The position numbers were made by a program, and so were the translations under genes. Shown here one piece after another: positions 16,596-25,428 of a DNA stretch of 54,121 bases. The notes under the pieces are model-generated. The model was given only the letters and a program-made list of their open reading frames with translations. It was not told the DNA's origin and searched no databases. This DNA comes from Limnothrix sp. CACIAM 69d (GTDB lineage: Bacteria; Cyanobacteriota; Cyanobacteriia; CACIAM-69d): positions 1 to 54,121 of the forward strand of contig MKGP02000071.1 in NCBI GenBank assembly GCA_001913845.2. The letters run 5' to 3'. The stretch's first letter is position 1, and each line of letters begins with the position of its first letter.

Positions 16596-17390
16596 CTAAG
16601 CCTCAGATCCTGTGGAAGCGGATCGAAACAGTTTCCCAATCCCTTGGATTAGGCTGCTGCGGGGCATGAATCGACCGGCGTTCACCAAAATTTGATTGGC
16701 CAAGCCGCCCGTAACGCAATTGGGCTTCCCTTGGGCGATCGCCTGGAGTGCCTCTTGAACAACGGCTTCGGGAGTGGCGATATCGTTGGGCATCTTCAGG
16801 CTGCTGGGGAATTCGGCCACGGCGGCAAAGTTGGTTGCGGTGGGGCCCGGACAAAGGGCCATCACCCGCACGCCGCGGCCTTGGCACTCAACCCACAGGC
16901 CCTCGCTGAAGCTGAGGACAAAGGCCTTGGTGGCGGCATAGAGCGAGAGGTAGGGAATGGGCTGAAAGGCGGCAGTGGAGGCAACGTTGATGATTTGTCC
17001 TTGGCCCCGATCGAGCATGGGTTGCAAGAAGTGGTGTGTTAGCTCCGTCAGGGCCCCCACGTTCAGGTTCAACATGGCCCGTTGCTTAGCCAAGTCCCGA
17101 GTGGCGAATTCCCCAAAGTCTCCGAAACCGGCATTGTTGATTAACCAATCGATCGGCTGACCAAGGGCTTTGACTTGGGCGGCCAACTGGTCGGCCGCGC
17201 CCGGCTCACTGAGGTCAATCGGCAGGGCGATCGCCTGAATCCCGAATTGGGTGGTTAGGGACTGGACTAACTGTTGAAGTTTTTCGGTCGATCGAGCCGT
17301 CAAAATCACATTCACGCCACGGGCCGCTAGGGCTTGGGCAAAGGCTGCACCAATGCCGCTAGAAGCGCCGGTAATTAGGGCTGTTGCCAT
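16596..17390 (-). CDS. short-chain dehydrogenase/reductase (SDR)
   Basis: A classical SDR of 264 residues. The NAD(P)-binding TGASSGIG lies at the N-terminus, NNAG mid-domain, and the catalytic Ser (NVAST) with YAATK forms the active-site triad. The Arg/Thr residues after the second strand (TARSTEKL) suggest NADPH preference. The frame is open upstream to 17570, but the ATG at 17390 (MATALITGASSG) places the Rossmann motif at the usual distance from the N-terminus. The substrate is not evident; the sequence resembles DltE/YqjQ-like short-chain reductases. It lies between dnaK and the DUF1400-type genes and appears monocistronic. Confidence 0.88.
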   Translation of the reverse strand: MATALITGASSGIGAAFAQALAARGVNVILTARSTEKLQQLVQSLTTQFGIQAIALPIDLSEPGAADQLAAQVKALGQPIDWLINNAGFGDFGEFATRDLAKQRAMLNLNVGALTELTHHFLQPMLDRGQGQIINVASTAAFQPIPYLSLYAATKAFVLSFSEGLWVECQGRGVRVMALCPGPTATNFAAVAEFPSSLKMPNDIATPEAVVQEALQAIAQGKPNCVTGGLANQILVNAGRFMPRSSLIQGIGKLFRSASTGSEA

Positions 17391-17715
17391 GGAATAGCCT
17401 CTCAACTTTGGGCAATCAAGAAGGTTCAATCGTGAAGGAAAGCTTAGGATCGATACTGTGCCAATTGCGCCAATGGCACTGCTGGACAGGTTCCCAGGTA
17501 AATGCCGGTTTGGAAACCGTGCCATTCTGGACAACAGACCCCCATGAAGCAGCCGATAGTAATCGGGCATGGGTGGCGGGGCTAATCAGCGGTCAGATGT
17601 AGCCTGATACAGATGCCTGAACGAATGCCTGAACATTAGTACCTGACCCTATTTTGGGTTGAATTTTGGGTTGAAACAGGTATCAACCCGATTGAGAAAG
17701 GAGAAGGAGTGGATC
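17391..17715. other. divergent spacer between SDR and DUF1400-type gene
   Basis: No gene recognised. Short direct repeats are visible: ATGCCTGAAC twice near 17612-17634 and TTTTGGGTTGAA twice near 17651-17677. The promoters of both divergent genes should lie here. Confidence 0.3.
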
Positions 17716-18690
17716 ATGGCTCGATCGATCAAACAACCTCAAGCAGTTCAGCAATCTCCCCTGTTGGGTCAACGTGCCATCCGCTGGATTGGCCGAGTCG
17801 GCAGCGTGGCCCTGGGAAGTAGCTTGGCAATTGCCTTGGCCGCCGGTCAGGCCCTGGCCCTAGATAAGTTAGTGTTGCGGTTACCGGGCCTGGGTGATGT
17901 GGATATCACCATGGCAGAGCTAAAAACGTTTGCGGAAACGGGGCAAGCCAGCGGCGACTTTGGACAACTGCTGAGCGATCCCAACGTGGCCAAGCAGGTG
18001 AGCCGAGCCGATTTGCAACGGATTTTGAAAAGCCCCTTCCAGGTGGGCAGCGCGGCGGCTCGCACGGCTCCGTCCGTGTTGAAAAGCTGTCCCGGTGAGT
18101 TGGTGATCGGCTCCATTAGCCAGGTGCTTTATGCCGACAATGCCCAGGGCAATGCTCAGCCCCTGACTGCCGCGATCGAGAAGGTGTTGTCCCGCGCTTC
18201 GGCGGCACCCGTCACGGCCTTGGATGTGTTGATGCAGCTTGAACCGAAAACCATGACGGTGGATGCGGGGGAAGCCCTCAAAATCTATACCCGCGTTAAA
18301 ACCAAGGTACAGCCAATTATCAGCAAGGTGGGCGGCCTGACCGTGCGGGAACTGACCAGCATGGATTCGGCTAAGCTGAACCAACTGCTCTCAGAAGCCG
18401 GAGTGACCAGCAGCGACATCAGCAAGATTCAAGGGGCAATTCAGGCCTTTGGCACGATCGACCCGGGTTCCGACCTGGATAAACTGTTGCGCCAAGTGAA
18501 TCTTGGTTCCCTGCTGCAAAAGGCGGCGGCTGGGGACTTTTCGGCGTTGCTGTCGGAATTGGGATCGATCAACGTGAGCCAAATCGATCTGAAACCTTAT
18601 GAAGGGCGCGTTAGTGGGTTCATGGCAGCCATGATGGAAGTCCTCGGGTTGCCGGTGAATCGGGGTGCAGCCTGTCGGGCGGTGATGTAA
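17716..18690 (+). CDS. exported DUF1400-type protein
   Basis: A 324-residue protein with an N-terminal signal/anchor (VALGSSLAIALAAGQALA) followed by LDKLVLRLPGLGDVDITMAEL. This strand-plus-helical pattern matches DUF1400, normally found N-terminal to cyanobacterial alpha/beta hydrolases: KTFAETG, then SRADLQRIL, then a GELVIGSISQVLY-like block. The pattern of helices recurs in the C-terminal half (LTSMDSAKLNQLL, LRQVNLGSLLQKAA). No hydrolase nucleophile elbow (GxSxG) is present, so the helical module stands alone. The start is the ATG at 17716, placed right after a near-perfect GAAAGGAGAAGGAG; the frame opens at 17659. A smaller relative follows at 18949. Confidence 0.7.
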   Translation: MARSIKQPQAVQQSPLLGQRAIRWIGRVGSVALGSSLAIALAAGQALALDKLVLRLPGLGDVDITMAELKTFAETGQASGDFGQLLSDPNVAKQVSRADLQRILKSPFQVGSAAARTAPSVLKSCPGELVIGSISQVLYADNAQGNAQPLTAAIEKVLSRASAAPVTALDVLMQLEPKTMTVDAGEALKIYTRVKTKVQPIISKVGGLTVRELTSMDSAKLNQLLSEAGVTSSDISKIQGAIQAFGTIDPGSDLDKLLRQVNLGSLLQKAAAGDFSALLSELGSINVSQIDLKPYEGRVSGFMAAMMEVLGLPVNRGAACRAVM

Positions 18691-18948
18691 GACCCCCTAA
18701 GGTTCTTGACGATTTCCCCTGACCCGGGCCGCCACACCGAGGCAGCAACCAGTCTGATTGAAGCTGATCGCAAACTGACTTGCAAACGAACACCATTGCA
18801 AACTTGATTGCCATCAACCATCAATGCAGACTGGTTGCGACTCCCTGAAGTCTCTGATGCTGAAGCGTTGGCCGAAACGGTGCAAAAGCACTGTCACTCG
18901 GCCGCGAGTCCCCATCCCACGAGTCCCCATCCAAGGACGGTACTGCTG

Positions 18949-19596
18949 ATGGTTATGTCTGTAGGTTCTCTTTTGTCGGATTCCGGGCCGGGGTGTGCGA
19001 TCGCTCCTGCTAGCCCGCTGGGTGCTGCCCCGGCAAAATCCCTTTCTTGCCTGTTGCGTCGCGGGCGTTTGGCCCTGCTGGGGGCTGGAGCGGCGTTGTT
19101 GTCGCTGGCTCCCATGGCCCAGGCGGCGGATCAGGTTCAAATTCGCTATGGCCCGATCGGGGTCAGTGCCACCCTGAAGGATCTGCAAGCCTTTGCGGCT
19201 GATAAACCGGTTTCCGATAGCTTTAATAGCTTGCTGGGTCAAATCGAGTCCTATGGCAAGGTGCCGCGCGATCGCCTGCGGGGTTATCTGAACACCTCGA
19301 TCGACCTGAAAGTTTTGGGTATTGATCCCGCCGACGCAGTGAAACTGTCCTATGGTTTCGTGGGTGAGCGGTTGCTAAAGCGAGTGAGCGAAGTCATTTA
19401 CCCCCCCTACGATCGGGGTAACTTCTACGCCCTGCGCGGGGCCCTGGTCACGGCGATCATGGACGATGGCAAAATTTCAGTTTTGGAAGTGCTAGAAGAC
19501 TACGGCCCCAGCGTCGTGCGCCTGGATGCGGCCGGAGCCATGGGCATGGCCAACGAAATTCGCGACGCGATCGGGCAATTCTTACCCGGCAAGTAA
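18949..19596 (+). CDS. exported DUF1400-type protein, shorter paralogue
   Basis: A 215-residue protein. After an N-terminal extension, the signal peptide (RRGRLALLGAGAALLSLAPM) ends at AQA-AD. The mature part begins QVQIRYGPIGVSATLKDLQA, the classic DUF1400 opening, and includes the KVPRDRLRGYLN, SYGFVGERLLKRVSEVIYPP and LRGALVTAIMDDGKISVLEV blocks of that family. The hydrolase domain that usually follows DUF1400 is absent. The frame is open from 18808; I place the start at the ATG pair 18949/18955 because upstream residues look non-coding, with AAGGA at 18932-18936 as a poorly spaced ribosome binding site. It probably shares function with the preceding gene. Confidence 0.7.
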   Translation: MVMSVGSLLSDSGPGCAIAPASPLGAAPAKSLSCLLRRGRLALLGAGAALLSLAPMAQAADQVQIRYGPIGVSATLKDLQAFAADKPVSDSFNSLLGQIESYGKVPRDRLRGYLNTSIDLKVLGIDPADAVKLSYGFVGERLLKRVSEVIYPPYDRGNFYALRGALVTAIMDDGKISVLEVLEDYGPSVVRLDAAGAMGMANEIRDAIGQFLPGK

Positions 19597-19864
19597 GATC
19601 CAGTGAGTAAGATCCAGTGAGCGGGCGGACGGCGGCCGAAGTCTCGGTCAGGATTCTTTAAAAATCCGCATCTTCCGCAATTTCCAAATCGTCGCCCCTT
19701 GCCAAACTGGGCTGCTCAACAGCTAGTCTAAACAACGCAATCAACGCAATCATTGGGATGCTCAGGACATTGGTTTGGAAGGCAACATGCCCCCAACGCC
19801 AGTCCCAACGGCAAAACCCCCAGCGATTGCGTTGTTTTAGCGCGTTTTTTTAGATTGTTTAACC

Positions 19865-21031
19865 ATGCGCTTTGACCTTGTCACCCTGTTTCCAGACTTT
19901 TTTGAATCCCCCCTGCGATCGGGCTTGGTGGGCAAAGCGCTGCAAAAAAAAATTGCCGAAGTCTTTGTCACCAATCCCCGGGACTTCGCCACGGACAAAC
20001 ATCGCAAGGTGGACGATGAACCCTACGGTGGCGGCGTGGGCATGGTGATGAAGCCGGAGCCGATCGCGGCGGCCCTCGACTCTTTGCCGCAACTGCCCCG
20101 TCGGGAAGTGATTTACTTCACGCCCCAAGGGCAACCCATGACCCAATCTCTGTTTAAGGCCCTATCTGCCAATTGCGATCAACTGGTGTTGCTCTGTGGG
20201 CACTACGAAGGGGTGGATGAGCGGGTGATGAGCCTGGTTGATCGGGAAGTGTCCTTGGGGGATTTTGTGCTGACCTGCGGCGAAATTCCGGCCCTCACCC
20301 TCCTCAATGGGGTGTTGCGTCTTCAGCCGGGCACGGTGGGCAAGGAAGAATCCCTGAAGGCCGAAAGCTTTGAGGAACCGCTGCTGGATTATCCGCACTA
20401 TACCCGGCCGCCGGAGTTTCGGGGGCTAACCGTACCAGCGGTTTTGATGTCTGGAAATCACGGGGCGATCGAGCAATGGCGACGCGAAGAACAAATCCTG
20501 CGCACCCGCGAGCGCCGTCCAGATTTGGATCGCCCCCCCGCCCCCTTGCCCCCCCATCCCCCTTGCATGGGGCCCGATCAATGGACTCAGGTGAAGTGGG
20601 TGATTCAGCGCCTAGAGGCTGATCAAATTCGCTATCAAGTGACGGGCGGCCTGGCGGGAAATCTCTATGGCTCCGCTTGGCCCCTGCATGATTTGGATGT
20701 TGATGTGGCGATCGCTGATTTTGATCGAGCCTATGCCTGCTTTCAAGATTGGGCGATCGCCCCGCCCGATCGATATGTTGATTCGGAATTTGACCTCTTG
20801 TTGCTGCGGCTTGATGTGAATGGGCTGTTGGTTGATCTTTGTGCCGACGAAGCCGCCTACGCCATTCGAGGGCAAAAACGCTTGCCCCTGAATACTGATC
20901 TCAAAACTGCCCATCACACCCGCTACTTTGGCCAATCCCTATGGGTGCAGTCGCTCCATCATCTGATTGCCTACAAGGAGCGGCTGGGGCGATCGGCCGA
21001 TCTGGCTGAGCTGCGGCAACTATTGCGTTAG
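19865..21031 (+). CDS. trmD: TrmD tRNA (guanine37-N1)-methyltransferase fused to nucleotidyltransferase-like domain
   Basis: Residues 1 to about 220 are a full TrmD, which methylates G37 of tRNAs to prevent frameshifting. They show the MRFDLVTLFPDFF start, DDEPYGGGVGMVMKPEP, and the knotted SAM site (LLCGHYEGVDERV, GDFVLTCGEIPAL). Bacterial TrmD normally ends near residue 240. Here a Pro-rich linker (PPAPLPPHPP) joins it to about 150 extra residues with a nucleotidyltransferase-fold signature: TGGLAGNLYG, then HDLDVDV, and a third acid in LLVDLC. This resembles the antibiotic/AbiEii-type NTase superfamily (GG, hDhD). An internal ATG at 20567 could permit separate translation of the second part. 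Fusion function is unknown. Confidence 0.9.
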   Translation: MRFDLVTLFPDFFESPLRSGLVGKALQKKIAEVFVTNPRDFATDKHRKVDDEPYGGGVGMVMKPEPIAAALDSLPQLPRREVIYFTPQGQPMTQSLFKALSANCDQLVLLCGHYEGVDERVMSLVDREVSLGDFVLTCGEIPALTLLNGVLRLQPGTVGKEESLKAESFEEPLLDYPHYTRPPEFRGLTVPAVLMSGNHGAIEQWRREEQILRTRERRPDLDRPPAPLPPHPPCMGPDQWTQVKWVIQRLEADQIRYQVTGGLAGNLYGSAWPLHDLDVDVAIADFDRAYACFQDWAIAPPDRYVDSEFDLLLLRLDVNGLLVDLCADEAAYAIRGQKRLPLNTDLKTAHHTRYFGQSLWVQSLHHLIAYKERLGRSADLAELRQLLR

Positions 21032-21036
21032 GGCCG

Positions 21037-21459
21037 CTAATCATCTGGCTCCTGTAAATGCTCCAAGACCTGTTGATAGAGCACCAGGATGTGGCTGTCT
21101 TTGAGTCGGTAATAGACATGGCGGCCCTGTTTGCGGTAAGCCACCAAGCGCTGGCTGCGCAAGGCCCGCAACTGATGAGACACGGCCGATTCACTCATGC
21201 CAACGGCTTCGGCCAAGTCGCAAACACAGAGTTCTTGATGAACCAAGGCTGACAAAATCCGCAGGCGGTTTGGGTCACCCAACAGGGCAAACACCTCCGC
21301 CATCCGTTGGGCCATGTTGGTGGAAAGCACCCGATCGCCTAAGGCATTCTCCACCAAGGGATCCGGTGTTGTTGATCCATCGGGCGATCGCTGGTCGATC
21401 GCCAAACGAGTTGGGGGACTTATCGTGGATAGCTCTATGCAGGAATGATCGGCAGCCAT
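21037..21459 (-). CDS. ArsR/SmtB-family metal-responsive repressor
   Basis: A 140-residue winged-helix repressor. Recognition helix region: [24 protein letters not shown], then [11 protein letters not shown] in the wing. Two metal sites known from SmtB/ZiaR/CadC are both visible. The C-terminal alpha-5 set DSH...H..E has the SmtB spacing (H, 10 residues, H, 2 residues, E). The alpha-3N set consists of ELCVCDL plus a Cys near the N-terminus (ADHSCIEL). That combination predicts a Zn(II)-type sensor that binds DNA without metal. It converges on trmD. No obvious metal transporter or metallothionein gene is adjacent. The ~40-residue N-terminal extension is Ser/Pro-rich. Confidence 0.88.
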   Translation of the reverse strand: MAADHSCIELSTISPPTRLAIDQRSPDGSTTPDPLVENALGDRVLSTNMAQRMAEVFALLGDPNRLRILSALVHQELCVCDLAEAVGMSESAVSHQLRALRSQRLVAYRKQGRHVYYRLKDSHILVLYQQVLEHLQEPDD

Positions 21460-21602
21460 ACCCAGAATCCTTGTCAGTACTACGTTGCATTAACTGCTCG
21501 ATGCCAAACCAAACCCCCGTGCGGGAGTCATGGCGCTCTCAATTCTCTAGTACTACTCACTGGCGATCACAACCAATCAAAACCAGGGGACTGCGTTTCG
21601 TT

Positions 21603-21619
21603 TTCTCGGAAACCGAGAA
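21603..21619. promoter_or_regulatory. inverted repeat, candidate operator
   Basis: TTCTCGG-AAA-CCGAGAA is a perfect 7-bp dyad, flanked by CGTT/AACG-like sequence, about 143 bases upstream of the ArsR-type gene. It does not match the 12-2-12 SmtB operator that I know, so assignment to the ArsR protein is speculative. It could instead be a small hairpin. Confidence 0.3.
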
Positions 21620-21949
21620 CGAAAAACAATTGGTTTCTGTGAGGTGATATGAGAAAACCATCACTGAGCGAGGCTTCGAGAAGCGATCCCTATGGTTTCA
21701 AGATCCTTCCCACACCATATCGTGTCGCTTCCGGAGATGGATGAGCCTAGCAAGCTGGGATCACACCAGCCCAGCTCAACTCCGTGGAAAATGAGAAGAG
21801 ACTGGCCCCGAAGCGCAAAGCGCTGGAATCCTAGGAAGTAGAGTCGGTTGACGGTGGTTGATTGCAAATCTTGCGATCCCACCTTGTGGTGCTGTTAGCG
21901 CTTTCTGATAACATCTTATAAAAAGTTAACGATTAGTAACGAGTCCCTC
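21620..21949. other. spacer between ArsR-type gene and ycf39
   Basis: No gene recognised. The 73-codon minus-strand frame at 21661-21882 has no protein-like character. The AT-rich stretch TGATAACATCTTATAAAAAG just before ycf39 is a likely promoter region. Confidence 0.3.
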
Positions 21950-22933
21950 ATGAGCATTCTTGTCGTTGGCGGAACCGGCACCCTCGGCAGGCAAATCGTG
22001 CGTCGCGCCCTGGATGAGGGACACACGGTGCGGTGCCTGGTTCGCAGTTACAGCCGTGCTTCGTTCCTGCGGGAGTGGGGAGCGGAACTGGTGGGCGGCG
22101 ACATTTGCGATGCGGAGACGATCGCCCCGTCCTTTGCCGGTGGTGAAATTACCGCTGTGATTGACGCGGCCACGGCCCGGGCAACGGATTCCCTAGGGGT
22201 GCGCGATGTGGATTGGCGTGGCAAGGTCAATCTGATTCAAGCGGCTAAGGAATCGGGAGTTGATCGCTACATTTTTCTCTCCATTTTGAATGCGAATCAG
22301 TTTCCCAAAGTGCCGCTGATGGAAGTCAAGCGCTGCACGGAAGAGTACCTGAAGCAGTTGGAGATGAATTACACGATCCTGCGGCCCTGTGGCTTTTTGC
22401 AAGGGTTAATCGGTCAGTATGCGATTCCGATTTTGGAAAACCAATCGGTGTGGGTGCCCGATCGGGGATCGCCCGTGGCCTACATGGACACCCAAGATAT
22501 TGCGAAGTTTGCGGTGCGGGCCCTGACGGCCACGGAAACGGAGCGCCAGGCCTTCCCGGTGGTGGGCCCCAAGGCCTGGACTCCGGCGGAAATTATCGCC
22601 CTCTGCGAAAAGCTGTCCGATCGCCAGGCAAAAATCACCAGCCCGCCCACGGGTTTGTTGAATTTGGTGCGCAGTGCGGCCCGCTGGTTCAAGTGGAGCT
22701 TGAATGTGGCCGATCGCCTGGCTTTTGCGGATGTGTTTTCTTCGGGCCAACCGCTGACGGCGGAGATGGCGGAAACCTATCGCGCGTTTGGCATTGATCC
22801 GGCGGAGATTAGCACCCTGGAAGCCTACTTGGAAGAATATTTTGGGCGAATTCTGAAGAAATTGAAGCAAATTGACTACGAGCAGTCGATCGCGGCCAAG
22901 GAAAGTAAGCGTAAAAAAACCTTGCGGTTTTAA
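21950..22933 (+). CDS. ycf39: Ycf39/HCF244-type PSII assembly factor (atypical SDR)
   Basis: A 327-residue NmrA-like atypical SDR. The N-terminal ILVVGGTGTLGRQIVRRALDEGHTVRCLVR block, VIDAATARATDSL, VDWRGKVNLIQAAKESGV, YIFLSILNANQFPKVPLM and GLIGQYAIPILENQ.VWV are diagnostic of Ycf39. The protein works with high-light-inducible proteins during early D1/photosystem II reaction-centre assembly and chlorophyll delivery at the thylakoid. The C-terminal Lys-rich tail (ESKRKKTLRF) is basic. The gene is followed 128 bases later by nadK. No neighbour here is a photosystem gene, which is common for ycf39. Confidence 0.94.
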   Translation: MSILVVGGTGTLGRQIVRRALDEGHTVRCLVRSYSRASFLREWGAELVGGDICDAETIAPSFAGGEITAVIDAATARATDSLGVRDVDWRGKVNLIQAAKESGVDRYIFLSILNANQFPKVPLMEVKRCTEEYLKQLEMNYTILRPCGFLQGLIGQYAIPILENQSVWVPDRGSPVAYMDTQDIAKFAVRALTATETERQAFPVVGPKAWTPAEIIALCEKLSDRQAKITSPPTGLLNLVRSAARWFKWSLNVADRLAFADVFSSGQPLTAEMAETYRAFGIDPAEISTLEAYLEEYFGRILKKLKQIDYEQSIAAKESKRKKTLRF

Positions 22934-23061
22934 GGCGATCACAGTGGCATCCGGCTGGGGCGCGATAGGATGAGTTTCGCCTGATTCGGTCACCAGGACA
23001 GAATCCTAGCCTGACTGACTCATCCACTTCATTTGCCCCGCCCATCTCACTCCTTCGGTCG

Positions 23062-24000
23062 TTGCCCGTGTCTGACAGCGCCTGCCCAAACGTTGGAATT
23101 ATCTATAACGATGCCAAACCCGTCGCGGAAAAGACGGCGGCGGATTTGGTCGAACAACTGTCGGCCCGGGGCTGTCGGGTAATTTCCACCACGGGATCCG
23201 GTGGAATTTTGGGTTGCTCGCGGCTGAACCATCCCGTTTGTTCTTCGCCGCTTGAGCAGTTGGTGCCACCGGGGTTTGATCAATCGCTGGATTTCGCGAT
23301 CGTCTTGGGTGGTGATGGGACGGTGCTTTCGGCCTTTCGGCAGTTGGCCCCGATCGGGGTGCCCCTGTTGACGGTCAACACCGGGCATATGGGGTTTTTG
23401 ACGGAAATTTACCTGAGCCAACTTCCGGCCGCGATCGAACAGCTCTTGGCGGGTAATTTTTCCGTAGAAAGCCGCTCCATGTTGGAGGTGCGGGTTTTTC
23501 GGGATGATGATCCCCTCTGGGAGGTGTTGTGCCTGAATGAGATGGTGCTGCACCGGGAACCCATGACCAGCATGTGCCATTTTGAGGTGGCGATCGGGCA
23601 TCACTCCCCTGTGGATATTGCGGCGGATGGCATTATTTTGTCCACGCCCACCGGCTCCACGGCCTATGCCCTGTCGTCGGGGGGGCCGGTGATTGCGCCG
23701 GAAGTGCCGGTGTTGCAACTTGCGCCCATTTGTCCCCACTCCCTGGCTTCTCGGGCGTTGGTGTTTTCCGAAACGGAGCCGGTCACGATTTTTTCGGCAA
23801 CCCAAAACCCGATTGTGATGGTGGTGGATGGGAATGCGGGATGTTACGTGCAGCCGGACGATCGGGTGCGGGTGAATCGATCGGCCCATTCAGCCAAGTT
23901 CATTCGGTTGCAACCGCCGGAGTTTTTCCGAATTTTGCGTGAGAAGTTGGGCTGGGGGCTGCCCCACATTGCCAAACCCACCTCGGTGGAGTTGCCCTAG
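23062..24000 (+). CDS. nadK: NAD kinase
   Basis: NadK phosphorylates NAD to NADP. The motifs are present: the GGDGT signature ([12 protein letters not shown]), [19 protein letters not shown] and [17 protein letters not shown]. Length 312 fits the cyanobacterial family. No ATG is available before NVGIIYND; translation must start at TTG 23062 or GTG 23068, both shortly before the conserved N-terminus. The gene is co-directional with ycf39 and could share its transcript. It converges on the LpxB-related gene across a small tandem repeat. Cyanobacteria usually carry two nadK genes; which one this is cannot be decided here. Confidence 0.93.
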   Translation: MPVSDSACPNVGIIYNDAKPVAEKTAADLVEQLSARGCRVISTTGSGGILGCSRLNHPVCSSPLEQLVPPGFDQSLDFAIVLGGDGTVLSAFRQLAPIGVPLLTVNTGHMGFLTEIYLSQLPAAIEQLLAGNFSVESRSMLEVRVFRDDDPLWEVLCLNEMVLHREPMTSMCHFEVAIGHHSPVDIAADGIILSTPTGSTAYALSSGGPVIAPEVPVLQLAPICPHSLASRALVFSETEPVTIFSATQNPIVMVVDGNAGCYVQPDDRVRVNRSAHSAKFIRLQPPEFFRILREKLGWGLPHIAKPTSVELP

Positions 24001-24046
24001 GGGGGCTTCAGGATAGATCCATTGCTGATTGAAACACCGGGTCAAT

Positions 24047-24102
24047 GTTCACCAGGCTAAGTTCACTAAGCTAAGTTCACCAGGCTAAGTTCACCAGGTT
24101 AA
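24047..24102. repeat. 14-bp tandem repeat, four copies
   Basis: Four consecutive units of GTTCACCAGGCTAA (units 2 and 4 differ slightly: GTTCACTAAGCTAA and GTTCACCAGGTTAA) lie between the convergent nadK and LpxB-related genes. It is noncoding as far as I can see. Confidence 0.85.
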
Positions 24103-24132
24103 ATCTCCGCCTCATCAAAACCCAACCGCTCT

Positions 24133-25428
24133 CTAGCTTTTGGGTTGCTGTAGCAATTCCGTGACCAACGTGGCGAGTTTTTCGGCGGCTCCCGGCTCAC
24201 CCCGCACGGACCGCAACCGGTCGCCCATGGCCTGGAGCTGAGCGGGGTTGGCCAACAGGGCGATCGCTTGGTCAGCCACAATCGTTGGCGTGAGCGGCCC
24301 CACCAGCTCCGGCACGATCGCTTCCCCAGCCCATAGGTTTGGCCAAGCCAACATCCCCAGCCGACGCAAGGCAAAGCCATTAATCAACTTGGCAAAGAGG
24401 CCGCCCAAACCCGGTAGATTTGCCAACAGCCCCGGAATGCCGTTCCAGGCCCGCATGGCATCTAACTGCTGGGTGGGTAGCAACACCAGCATGGGGCGAG
24501 CCAATGCGCCTAATTCGGCCGTATTTGCGCCGACGGTGGTGAGGCAAAGGTCACAGGTGCTGAGTAGGTCCCAGGCGGGCGATCGCTCCCAAAGCCAAAT
24601 TTTTGTGCCCGCCGGGGTTTCCAGGTAAGGCAAGTTCTGAAGCGATCGGGGATCGGCCGGGGCGATCGATTCGGGTATTACCAAGCGGGCTGTTGTGCCT
24701 GAAACCCAATCAATCACAGGATTGTGGGCGCGATCGGCATAGCGAGCCAAGGTGGACAGGTCGATCGTGGGAGCCACGGGAATCACAAATTCCACTTGGG
24801 GCCGATCGGCTCGAATTCGATCGGCCGTGCCCAGCAATAACGGCACGCCTTGGGTGAGTTTGGCGCTTTTGGAGCCGGGCAGCAGGGCCAGCCGTTCCCG
24901 ATCGCCCTGCGGTGAATGGGTTAAACGGCCAGCCTCCAGCATCAAATCGCCCACCACGGCGACTTTGGAGGTGGCCCAGGGGGGAACTTGGGTGGCCAAC
25001 CGGGGCAACCGCACCCCCACGCGATCGACCCAACGGAGCCAGCGTAGATCCCATTCCGCATAGATCACACTGCCATAGCCCAGACGGCGGGCGATCGCCA
25101 CGGCAAAGAACTGATCGCCGCCCAAAAACAGCACCACACCTCGATCGCGCCAATCCCACCCTTCCGCCGTTCGTCCCCAAAGCAAAAAGGGCCAAAAGGC
25201 CGCAGCCCCTTGCACCCGATCGACTTCTGGAAATGATTGCACCACGGCCGCTTCCTGACCCGTTGCGTTGGGACAGGGGGCCAAAACCACGGAAATTCGC
25301 AGGCGCGATCGATCCGCTCCCCACTGCTGCCGCAAGGCCTGCACCACCGGGCGCACCCAGGTGGTGACCTCTCCGGGGCCGTTAGACAAAATCAAGAGAT
25401 CCAGCGGCTCGGCAACAGTTGACATCAT
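24133..25428 (-). CDS. LpxB-related GT-B glycosyltransferase
   Basis: About 431 residues related to lipid-A-disaccharide synthase. Visible are the N-terminal LLILSNGPGEVTTWV (the SxGExSG-like opening in LpxB), VLFLGGDQFFAVAIARRLGY, VVGDLMLEAG, LALLPGSKSAKL and, in the C-terminal Rossmann half, CLTTVGANTAELGALARPMLVLLP. The canonical LpxB carries EVSGD; here the motif is GPGEV, as in the cyanobacterial lipid-A-disaccharide-synthase-related family whose acceptor is not established. Many cyanobacteria lack typical Kdo-lipid A, so I would not name it lpxB. The frame opens at 25515; I start at the MM pair (25428/25425), immediately before the conserved block. Confidence 0.8.
   Translation of the reverse strand: MMSTVAEPLDLLILSNGPGEVTTWVRPVVQALRQQWGADRSRLRISVVLAPCPNATGQEAAVVQSFPEVDRVQGAAAFWPFLLWGRTAEGWDWRDRGVVLFLGGDQFFAVAIARRLGYGSVIYAEWDLRWLRWVDRVGVRLPRLATQVPPWATSKVAVVGDLMLEAGRLTHSPQGDRERLALLPGSKSAKLTQGVPLLLGTADRIRADRPQVEFVIPVAPTIDLSTLARYADRAHNPVIDWVSGTTARLVIPESIAPADPRSLQNLPYLETPAGTKIWLWERSPAWDLLSTCDLCLTTVGANTAELGALARPMLVLLPTQQLDAMRAWNGIPGLLANLPGLGGLFAKLINGFALRRLGMLAWPNLWAGEAIVPELVGPLTPTIVADQAIALLANPAQLQAMGDRLRSVRGEPGAAEKLATLVTELLQQPKS

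Noticed and set aside
21661..21882. 73-codon minus-strand frame between the ArsR-type gene and ycf39
   Set aside because: No ribosome binding site or recognisable features; likely promoter and leader DNA.
24133..25428. Naming the gene lpxB
   Set aside because: The motif set matches the LpxB-related cyanobacterial group rather than true LpxB, and no lpxA, lpxC or lpxD gene is adjacent.
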